From assembly GCA_018389105.1 (NCBI GenBank), contig JACATO010000998.1:310001-374000 (forward strand): 64,000 nucleotides of DNA, given 5' to 3'. Source of the DNA: Nautilus pompilius. Lineage: Eukaryota > Mollusca > Cephalopoda > Nautilida > Nautilidae. A program made the position numbers and the translations under genes. Shown in pieces: positions 38,901-50,900 of this stretch (position 1 is the stretch's first letter; every line of letters begins with the position of its first letter). The notes under the pieces are model-generated. The model did not search any database, had not been told where the DNA came from, and worked only from the letters and a program-made list of their open reading frames with translations.

Positions 38901-41900
38901 GAAATGGTATATTGGCTATCCAATTGTTAAATTTTGTTGCATTGTTTGCCAAAGTGCCTGTCTGAAAATTTCAAAATCTCAGCTTAATGCTGCGATAGTA
39001 ACTGGTGAGGATTGTGGATCATGTTTTTTACTCAGCTCTAACTCTGATGAAAGAAATGGATTGTGGATCTACAGACCCCTCTTCACAGTAATGGCTGCTG
39101 GCTTAGTCATTGCAAATTGTTGGATCACACTATAAAATCGCCTTGATGCTGCCATCTGGGAGTTTGTATCCAAAAAAGCATAAAACTAACCTGAACTGGG
39201 TGATGTGGCTGGGAAAGCTCACGTTTTGATTGACATTACTGTATATCTCAATTAAACAAATTTAATCTTTACCTACAGGGGTCAGGGCAAACAGTTTTGC
39301 ATTTGTATAAAAGCTTAAAGTTATTTGTTGCCAAACTGGGTTTTTTTTTTCCTTCAGGATATTTATATATCAGACTTTTGCTACTTCCTTAATCTCAAAA
39401 AGCTATCATCACATTCATTGTGCAGTTGGTGTCAGTGAGATTGGTTTGTTTGTGCAAAAGCTGGAATCAATTTTCTGAGAGGTTTTGTGATTTCCAACAT
39501 TCTGGATCAATATTTTCATTCATTAAGCCAACCATTTCAATGAAAATGACCTGGACATGTCTTGGGATCAGTGGATGAACATTGGACAATTTGAGATGCA
39601 GCTCAGTGACTTAAAATTTAAAAAAGCTCCAAACTCATGGTCATCAAAGTTTAGACATTTGTAGACTTAAAATTCATGAAATAGATTCGGACCTGTCTCT
39701 ATTTTGACCTATTGGGCTTTCTTGAGAAACTAATTTGTATGAAAAAATTTTTGTCTTTGTTGTGCTTTCTGCCTTAGGGTTCACATACCTTTGTCAGCAT
39801 GTATTTTCACATGTGAAATTTGTTGTCTGACAACTGATTGCACAGAAGCCTGTGTGCAGTAAAAGGAATGCAAGTACTCACCTGACTCTGGAAGGACAGG
39901 GAAAGAATTCCACTAACTGCATACTAGGACTTTTCGATCTAAGTGATGGACTTCTGAAGTAGTATGTATAATAACATTAGTATAATAGGTAGCATTGCCC
40001 TAAACTTGATGTGCATTCAATGAGTAGATTATTTGTATCTATTATTTGCTTCCAAAAATCTCGACATTATAGTCTGAACTCTAAATTAAGGAAACAAAGT
40101 GTAATCCAGCACACCAATCTTGAAAGGTTGCCAACCCCTGCTTTGGGGTCTAATGGAAACTACTGTTAGAAAGAAACAAGAAATAGGGAGTACACATGGA
40201 AAGCGAATTGTTGTTTTAAAAAACATGAGGAAATTACTTGTTAGTTTATCACAATGAATTGTAATTAGCTTTGCACTGTTATTACAAATAACAAGTATGT
40301 AAGTATGTGTGATAAATTAATCTATCACATTAAGGACATACAAATAAAATCCAGCGAAATAGAATCTTTGTGATTATATTCTGCTGGATTTTATTTGTAT
40401 GTCCTTAGCATGTTAACTTATGAGGATTATCACTGATTTGATAAGTACGTAACACACACATTTACAACGTTCAGTTTACTGCTGAAATTGGTATAATTTT
40501 AAGATTTAATTATATATTTACTTTAATTTCTGTTAGTAAGTTAAAAGAATTTTCTAACAGTGAATAGCTTATATGGTATGAAAATAATCTCGCTGATTAA
40601 TAACTAAAACTAAGTTTTCACAAGAAAAATGAATAGTGAAAGTAGAAATTCTGTATATTTGTTTAGAAAAGCATGAACAATTAAAAGTTGAGAGCATTTG
40701 CTAAGAGAATTTGCATGAGAATAGAACAACAGGCTGTGTGGTTTTAAATTTTGCAGTTCATAAATGTTCTTAAGTATTATAACAAGGTTCTCTTAGAACT
40801 CTAGACGTGGTTTAGGTTTTCTGTGTTCAGCTAAGGTTCTCTGCTCTCTCCTTCAGAGCTTCATATCCTTGTTTTGTTCTGACAGAATAGTCTGTCTTTA
40901 GTGTTACCTTGGTCAGCATTTTCTTTTTCTTTAGTGTGAAACACCTGGTTGCTGGTCATTTGAATAAATAAAACCAGCACCAGTTCTCCTTTTGCAAACA
41001 CAATTTTCTATGCACTTTGCTTTCCAGCAGTCAATTAATGATGTTACTGTAGAGGACAACCAGAGAGGATTAGAAGCGCTCAGATTGTTAACTTATCAGT
41101 TTTGTTTTTTTTCTTTGGAGGCAAAGATGATGTTTTGTTCCATTCTGCTTGTCACTAGGCAACTGATGGTGCCTGTTTGTTTTTTTCTTTTAGTATTGAT
41201 TGCATTCAGACCTTTGTTAGTTAACATCATTGTTTTATTGATATTATCACAATTTATTGTATCAGTTTTTGAGATAGCAAAGAGAGTATATAGCTGGTAA
41301 GCACAGGAGAGGAGTATGAGAGAGAATACATTCATCCATCTGACCTAAATATAATAGGAACAGCAGAAATGTATTGAGCAGCTGAGGTGCCTTGTTGTTT
41401 ACTTGTAATTGACAGGATGTGGTCTTGGCTGCTGTAGCCATATGTTTAATGTACTGTACAGTATTTATAACACAAGCTTGGGTCTATTCTTCAGTTTACA
41501 GATCTTGTTAATGGTAGAGTAAATATCTATCGAACATACTGAAAAGCCATGCATCCTTATGAGGATTCCATTTTTTTAGATGAGAAATTTAAAAAGAAAC
41601 CTAAACAGGAAGTTTATTTTTGACAACTTAAAAAAAAAAAAAGTTTCTATAAAGTAGACTTGGTATTGGAAATAAACTGACAGTTTGGGTTTTATTTAAG
41701 AAGAAGAAAAATGAATTTTCAGTTTTATATTCTCTCAGTATAAAATCCTGCTATCCCACTTGCTTGTTTTGTGTTAAAATGTCTTCAAATTAAATTCGAA
41801 AGATTTCTTTTTGGATGCAGTAGAATTTCTGTTTATATGTGTATAGCACCTCATCAACTTTATACCTTAGCAGCATTCAAATATGAAAACCTAAAACATT

Positions 41901-44900
41901 CACTCTATACATTCTGCTGGGAAAAAAACCATATTGCTTTTATTCTAATTTCATCTGTCAATGGTAGTCACAACTGCCTGATTTCATATCAGCCAACCCA
42001 ACTCATCTCTCCTCCTCCACATAGTTGTTGCTCAACCAATTATTCTGCCTTGCTGGATGCCAAGTCAGTGCTGTCACACAATACCTATTCTGTTCCATTC
42101 TCATTAATATGTCCAATCCCTTTCTAGCACCTTTGTTTCACTATCTTGCTCACTTTCATTAATATGGTGCATTTGATTATTTCTTCATTTGAAACTTTGT
42201 ATGGCCACTTAATTTTCGGGATTCTCCTCAAACAAAGATATTGAAAATTATCCCATTTCCATATGTTTCCATTTGTCTTCCATAACAGCAGTGGCTTAGC
42301 TTAACTAATGAATTATTCAGTTTCACTTTTGTCCTTAACCCTTAACTGGCAGTATACGGTCGAAAATCCTATCACCATGTGTGCAGAAATAAAGCATCAG
42401 AATTCTTTTTTCTTTTATGAAAAATAGATTTGCATGCAAAATTAAGATAGATATACAAAAACATCATATAACTACCTTTGTTTGGCCTGATGGAGTGCAG
42501 GGAAAAATATAGTTGGTGGTGGTGCCAGGAAGTCTGGAGCAATCTTTCCTGACCTGGCAATGCTAAGAGGGGTTGGCTTGGAGGTCTGGTGGGTTTGTTT
42601 ACCTCTCTCAAAACATGCACACTTGGTATGAAACCACCATCACATGACTGCCCGCCTCTTGGTTATACTGAGGTGCCTAAATATCTGAATTTCTCGACTT
42701 TTTTCATCTCACATTCATCAGCTGTTATTGGTTTATTACCTTTTTTATTGATCCTCAGTATCTTTGTGATATCTGTGATTATTTTGAGTTCTGTTTTTGA
42801 TGTATAGCAATTCAATTTTGGATTTTTTTTGCTGCATGTTAAAATCTGTGCTAAATTGATTCAAGTTGGAGTTAAAATAAGTAAAAAGAGAAATCAAAGT
42901 CAGTCCATTTACAGTTAAATTATAAACATTATTTAGCCAATTGGTTAAATACTGAGTGTAGCTGTAATACTTGAAATTTGGTTAAAAACAACAAGGCCAT
43001 TAGTTCTGGAAAATCATGCTTCATTAATTTTTTTGTGTGTTTTAGAGAATAACACCTGTAACCTGAAGACAGGTTACATTATAGATGATGATTATCTTTG
43101 GGTGGCTATAACAGAGATAAATAAAAAATATGCTGGCAACCTATTGTGGTGCTCTCAATTCTCATGAATCCATATTGCACATTTCCTTTAAGCATCCATG
43201 TCTTTAACTATATGGGGATACTTTAAAAATAAGGAGTTCAGTGCTATTTATTGGTCCTTTTGCTGTAGTCCTTGCCAAAGTTGAGAGATCTGAGTTTGAG
43301 TCCTAGTCAGGATGGCTCAGTTTGACATATCTCCACAGCATGGTTTCTTCTTGTTCCTACACTCCAGCTGGCCACACAGGTTTACCCCGGGTAGTCTGAT
43401 TTCTTACCGTACCTGAAAATGAAAAAGATTATAGTTGCGACTTTTGATAGGTTTTGATAGCTAAAAATGTCCTGGTGACCCTTTCTATCCAGAGGCTAGC
43501 CACTCACCAAGTACTGTTCTTGGTCCAAGATGCAATGCCGAGGCCATCTGCGTCTCTTCGATGACCATGCCAGCTCACAGTGAGCTGTCAATTTGTGTTT
43601 CAAGAGTTAATTAAAAGCTACAACAGCACACTTTCAACAAAGGCATTCAACAAGCAGAATACTGGCACACTCTTCTATTGACGCTCCCTTGTTAACTACT
43701 GTTCATGTTCCATTTCTCTGTAAATGCAGATTTTGGTTTGTTACGTCCAGTCTGACATAAGTGTTGTTTGTCTTGCAGTGTGTAGATGTGGGTTCACTGG
43801 TCGATCGTTTCTCAGGTACTGGGAGGTGAGTGCAGCGAAGCAGCAGCAAGTCCGCTACAAGCAGAAAAACAAAAGGCATTACCGTGTCCCCCACGAAGCC
43901 AAGGAAAGACAGAAATGGAGTGGTTCAACAAAAGAGTAAAACTCATTTATTTTCTGTTTCTTTTCATTGAGAAACACAACTTATTAGCTCCCATGCAAAC
44001 TTTTCTTTTTTTTTGGATGAAAATGAAAATGTTTGTCAGCCAAGGTGGATAGATAGATATACATGGAAGCTATCCAAACAAAAAGGTTTAAACAGAAGTT
44101 ATGAAATTATTTTTCAGAAAATTTCTGGCCAAAAGTTCAAAAACAAAAGTCAGCCCATCATGGCTGCAACGCCGACCCATTGATGACGTCTGGATACGGG
44201 CGCATTTTCCTCGCCCCAAGTACTCCATCACTGAGGCCATTACTATGCATCAAGAATATGCTCATCCTACAATAACAGATAACCTGAGTGGCAAAATTTA
44301 TTTTGACATAGAATTAGACATGAAGACATCCAAAAAGGTACGCCTTCAAAAAAAAAGACTTATTCTTTTGTCATTTTTGAGCAGTAAAGGTTTGCAAAAT
44401 ATTTATTAGTCACGCATTGTCAATATTTGATTTTTGACTACTGCATATTACATAGTATGCCAATGACTTCCTTGTACTTGTGCATTATTAAAATGCAAGA
44501 TGCTCTCCTAGAAATATGGTTTGTGGTTCCATTGAAAGTAAACATTTCTGCCATGTGTTAATACACAAATTCATGATCATTTTATGCTGTTGTTGGACAT
44601 GTAGAAAGTGCGAAATGCAGATTTTCTTTGTTCCATTTTTAATGTTTTGTGCAGTACATACATTTGCTTCCACAAACAGCTTTGGATTTTTGTTTGTAGA
44701 AAGGGTAAATAAATGTTATTGTCACGCATCGTAGCAAAGATTTTGGACTGATGTAGTTTTGCTGAGACACATCCAATTTTTGATTTTGTCTTCTTGTGGC
44801 CATCTGCCCAAATGGTTTTGAGGAGTATTGTGACAAAAGACTTGATCAAGAACAACCTACTGATAAGTAGAACTTGCATGCACAATCTTCTACTTATTTG

Positions 44901-47900
44901 GCTAACATCATGAGTAAATAGTTATACTGTGGTGTTGGTTTTCTGTTTTATTTCCAGTATATTTGGATAAGAAATTCAAGTTATCTTTGGCCCTTAGGGA
45001 ATTTTCGAGACAGTATATTTATTTTTGTTTCAGATATTTGCTACAACCATGAGTTTATTATCATTCATTTCTATTTCAGACAAAATTTCTCAACAAAATC
45101 AAGGGTGCATTTCTGCCTCCACATGTATTTGATACTGGAATAGTAAACAGGTGCATTGTGTTTTGCAAGGTTAGTTTCTTAGAGGCTTGGTTGATCATTG
45201 CTAATGGTATCATCACACTGTTAGAATTTGTTGTTAACATAACATAAGTTTTAATGAAAGGTTGATTTTCTTTGTAAAACTTTAAAGAAAATGAAATATC
45301 ACAAAAAGGTTGCTACTTTGTACACTTAATACAAGCGGAAGTTTTTAATTTTTGTGGTAAGATGAAAAAGAAGTTAATAGAACAACAGAAATATTATTTA
45401 TGATAAAAGCTCAATCAGTGAGCAGTTCTTTGTAATAAATTATCATTATTTATGCTTCGTATGCTGAAAAAACTAGGTGCAAATTGCTTAATTTATAGGA
45501 AGAATCTGAACAAGAAACAGCAAAGTCACTTGGAGCTATAATGGCTGGAGGAAGAGATATCATCAGCATGGTAAGACATTAGTTTTATGCTAAAAAAGAA
45601 AAGAAATCTGTTCATACTTGGATAGTGAAAGATCTGTAAGCTAAATTTCCTTCTCTTTGTAATGCAGTAAACTGGTCATAATTTACTTGATGAGCTCAAA
45701 GGTTAAATCAAAACAATGTAGAGGTTAGTGGAATTGACACCATGCAGTCATTTAAATTGGTTTATGGTGATTTGCAAAAAAGTTGGTTTTTGTATAATGC
45801 GGTGTTTGCGGTTGGCCACACACCCTTGTCAGTGAGATCATTCTGGATGTGGTGGTTCCTACACATAGCTATTGGTGCGTAGCAGTGGGCACGCCCCATT
45901 ATGGAAGCTATTTGGCTAATTAGCTAAATCAGGTGAGGGGATCCAATGAGTGGATTTCCTTGGTTCAGATTTGTCCTGTTCCTAGAGTCTAAGGCTGCAG
46001 CAGATTAGGAACATTTGGCATCTCAACTGTGAGATAGATATCTGCATTATGCAGTGTACAGAGATGCTTTTAGATACTCTAGTAGTCTGTTGCAGCCTCA
46101 ACATCTCCAGTCTGTCTCAAGTGTCTCATGGTGCTGGATCAAGTTCTAGCAGTCATGATGGTGTGGGACGTCCAGCACAACTTGTCCTACACCTTAATCA
46201 TTTATTTATTTTTTTCCATTGTGAAGCTTAAAGCAAACAGTAGCTCTTTATAAAGTGATTTTTTTTTTTAACAAATAAATAAAATTATCCAAAGCCTAAA
46301 TTAATAAACCAACACCTGACCACTTTTCTGTCCAGTTTAATGCACCATGATGTATTGACTGAGGTGATATGGCAGTATGACTTTCAAATGAGCTTTGAAC
46401 AGGTGTTTTGACAACATTACTCCATCATGTATGAAAGACGGTGCTTGGTGGGAAAACTCAGAAACTTTAGCGCAGTTTTTGGGCAATCATAACCTAATAC
46501 TAGCACTATTTTCAGGATGTCTATTCTTGTTTCTCAAATTGTAACTTTTTTGAGGATATTTCAATTGGCAAAGCTAAAGAAGCTGGTATTTATTTGGATA
46601 TCTTTAAGGCTTTTGATAGTTTTACTCGGTATTCATGGTAAGTTGTTAGTATGGCCAGAGAATTACTAATAAATAGACGACAGTGCACATTGCTCTAGGT
46701 TTATGCTTGTTAATGGGTACTACAGAACTGTTTTTAATCTGCTTTTTTTAATATGATAAGGTAAATAAATTGGTACAGTGGACTCAGATTGATCTGAATC
46801 AATTAAAAGTGTTATTTAAATGAAAAATGAACTTTAGTATCTTAAACTAGGTATATTAACCACAGTCTTAATAGCTCTATTTGAGATCACAGATTACAGT
46901 ATGCATGTATACTGGCTGGCCTCTTTATTAGGAGCTATTTAGCCCAACTAGCAGCCACAAAGTCAATAAGGCATAGAATCCACAAGTCACTGGAAGGCAT
47001 AGGCATCCTTAGGGATATTTTCCCATTCATTCATTAACACTATGCAATTATACAGTGAGGTAGGAGAGGAGGAGGATGACAAATACGTCCTTCAAGTTCA
47101 TCCTGTATATGCTCTGTTGGATTGAGATAAAGGGATTGTGATGGCTTTGGATACTTGAAATTTCTGTCGTGTTTCTCAAACTATTTGCGTAATGTGGGCG
47201 TGGTAGATAGGAGTGTTGTTGTGTTGGAAGTGGCTATCCACATCCGGTACACATGAAGCACCACTGGATGCGCTTTCATAAATTATGCTGAGGTATGCTT
47301 TGACATTTATTCTACCTTCTGAAGGGACTAAGGGACCAGTAAAACCCTGACTCCACCAGAGATCTGAACAGATGGGACCACACAAGAGGAGCTTAGTTAT
47401 TCGTGCAGTCTTTTCTCATCTCTGGCAAAAAAAAAAAAAAAAAAAAAACAGTGAAGTCTGACTCCTCAGGACTCATCACTTTTTGCCGTTCTTCCTTAGT
47501 CCAAGGTCTGCGCTCCTTACACTACACAAGGCATCTTTTCACATTGGTAACTGTGATCAGTGATGTACGTAATGATTTCCCCACTGCCAGAGATTGTTTG
47601 TTGCAGTGTTCTTTGCAGGATGTGGATTGCTCTGCATTGAACATCTCTTGTCATTTGATATGGTTAGACTTTTACTAGCTTGTCTAACTGCCTGCCTGCC
47701 TGCCTTTTTCTCTCAGCAGTCGTTTTGTCGTTGCTAATACAACATAATGACCAATGTCTTGGAGCAGCCTACCAACAAAACTGTCTTGGCCATTGTTGCA
47801 CGTGCTAGACATGCACTAACTTTCACACCACCTCTGAATGGTGCAATATCTCCTTTTCTTCATACCTGTTAAACTTGCTGTAAATGTGGTTGTCCAAGTC

Positions 47901-50900
47901 ATATATAGTGCTGCAAGGATCACTTGTCAGATGTAGTTGGCCTAATTTGCATCTGCAGGTCAGGTCAGGTCCAGCCCAAGTCTGTAAGAGTACATAGTGG
48001 CCGGCCAGTGTAGATGGAGAAAAGGCTCCTAGAGTTATTGTAACAAATTCATTAAAATGTCAGATGCTCTGTGCCATTTAATGGCAAACAGTAATCAGGA
48101 ATTTTGGCATAATCGATGGGGCAAGTCATCAGAAGTTTTTATATATAATCATTGGTTAGACCGTTCTGGATCATAGCGTACAACCATAGAATCCCTATTT
48201 TTAGATAAAGGGCTCTTTATAAGTTTTGAATCCCCCTCCTTTCTCTATAACTTACGTAAAGTGATAGGTATCATTGTCAACATTCAGGCAATTCAATTTA
48301 TTTTTTAATACATGTTATAGATTGTCAAGTGTTATGATGTCACTTTATTTCTTATTTTAAAACTCTCTTCCTTTATAGTTTCTAGATCATACAATTGAAA
48401 AAGATTCCTACGATTTTGTCCTCTGCACTCCTGACATTTTGACTGAACTGCTTCCAATCAGAAACCAGCTGAAAGATCGGTTTCCAAACAAAGCTAAAGG
48501 TAAGTTACCCACAGTTCCTTTTTCTTCAGGATTTGAAAAGCTGCAATATTTGGTTAAGAACCTTATATTTACTTCAGAAGTTGTTCTCTTGTTTGGGTTA
48601 AGTTAATGCCAACTTTGGTTTACATTATTTGAGAATCTTCACACAAGCTGGAGGTAATAACAACACCAGCAAAGCAAAAAAAATACTAAAACTGGTTATG
48701 CGTGTACATTCTAGAACTTTTTGTTTTCTGGGATTGCATCAACATCACATCTTAGTCTTTATTCTCCTTATTGTTGGGCTGTGTGCAATGAACTAGTTCT
48801 AAAAGTCTTGATCTGTGCAACTAGCAGCATCTTTTTAATAATCCAAGATTTTAATACAGTAGAACAGTGGTTCCCAAACTTGTCCAAACTATCGCCCCCG
48901 CCCCTACCCTAAAAAAATGTTTGACACCATGTTTATTGTGATAAGGTACTTGAAGTAAAATTGACGTTTTTCGTCATCTAATCTTAGTAAAGTTGATAGA
49001 AACGTAGTTCTGAATAGCATTTTATTTTTTTTTCAATAAGCATGGACATACATGTAGTTAATGTGAAGGATGAATTTGGTGCTTGGTCAAGAGTTCTTCA
49101 ATATTGGGCTTCATGGCAGTAAGGCGAAGTCGCAGGTCTCCTCTCTGCACAATATCCAGGCGATTTCTTGACTTGTTGAGAATCTGGGACACCACACTGA
49201 AACCTTTTCCCACAATGCAGGAAATTTTTCTGGAATAGTGGACTGCAGCCAAAATTCTTGGTAAGCGTGCCGTTTAAAAAAAGGTTTCAATTCAAAATCA
49301 TTTCGCAAGTCAATAAGTTCTCTCTCAATGGACCCGTCCATGTCGATATCTGTGATCTGAAAAGGGTCCAAGATCCAAGGTGGGATTTCCAGATCTGACA
49401 AATCCTGAAAACGCAGTTTCATGTCAGCTTCAATGCTCTTGAGAGGCTCTGTGAAAAGGAGAAGCGTATCATCAGATGGGCATTCTCCCAGTTCTTTAAG
49501 GCTTGGAAATTGACAGAAGTTTTTGTGTCCAATATTTTGCTGGTAAAAGGGCAGTTTCACGATGAAACCAGAGATGGTAGACTTGGATTTGATGAGGTTG
49601 GAGGTTCAGGTTGTTGAACTTCGCGAGAATGTCAGCCAAGTAGGCAACGTGGGGCTTGATGGCTGCGAGTTGTTCTGTTAGCAACAAATCCACTGACTGT
49701 AAGAATTTAACGACGGGTAAAGAGCGAGAAAAGGCGAGCAAGGCAGTTTCCTTTAGAAAGCCATCGCACCTCTGTGTGCAGTAGGAGCCTCTCAAATTCT
49801 TTGTCGTTTTCAGAACACAACTGTTTGAAAAGTTGCGAATTCATTTTCACAGCTGCAATCATGGTGGTCAGAGAAGCGTTTAGACGTGGAGTGATGTTTT
49901 TGGCGACTAAATGTTGTCGATGGATGATGCAGTGAATGGTCATAACGTTCGGAACTGCTTGCTTGAGAAATGCAATGAAACCTCAGTACTGCCCAACCAT
50001 AAATGCAGCACCATCTGTTGCACATGCAAGAATGTTTTCATTGGTATTTCTTTCTGCTTAAAAAATTCCTCCACAGTGCGAAATACAGCGTGTCCTTTAG
50101 TATCAGTTTCCATAGTGCGGGCAAACAGCAGTTCTTGGTATAGTTTCCCGCCATGAATGAATCGTACATAAGCCAAGAGCAGAGATTCGTTGTTGGGGAA
50201 AGTTGATTCGTCTGGTTGCAAGCTAAACTCTGTTTTTCACAAAATGTTGCAAAGATTTTTTTCAGCATCACCGGCCATTTCATCATTGCGCCTCTGTACG
50301 GTATTATTACTCAAAGAGATAGCTTTCAAAACTGGTTCAGGATTTTTCTTCAGAACAGTTGTCATAACTTCACGAATGACTGGAGCGATCAAAGTTTCCC
50401 CAATCGTATGGGCTTTGCCTGCCTTGGCAATAAGGAGACCAATATTGTAAGAAGCGTGTAGGCCATCGTCATTGTTATGTGCTGCAGCAGCAAACATGTC
50501 ATGTAAAGTTTTGTTCTTGCCACGTTTGTCACGCAAGTCTTTGAAATAGCTCACATCTTTATCGGCTTTATTGGGATGCAACTTCTTGAAATGTTCGCAC
50601 AGTCTCGAAGGCTTCATGGCTTAGTTTGAGAATGTCTTCTCACATATCAGGCAAAACGGCAATTGCTCATTGTGAGGTGATGGAATAAAGCCGAAATTCA
50701 AATATTCGACATTATATTGCCGGCATTTCTTCTTCGCTCCTGCGTCTGCCATTGTCAAGGCCTACAAGAAATAGAGAAGCTTAAGAATTTTTCGGCAGAA
50801 ACGGATGAACCTACAGTCAGTAACCGGCTCTTGCAACAGGGATGCAGAAACGGTGAGACATAGAACACAGAAAATTTGAGTGCAGGCCCTTTGGATATCT

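Noticed and set aside
40992-41335. Overlapping plus (102 codons) and minus (79 codons) frames
   Set aside because: Hydrophobic T-rich translation without recognisable domain or splice context.
44488-44885. Several overlapping frames on both strands in MRPL1 intron 3 (up to 102 codons)
   Set aside because: No domain could be recognised, the frames compete on both strands, and no transposon ends flank them.
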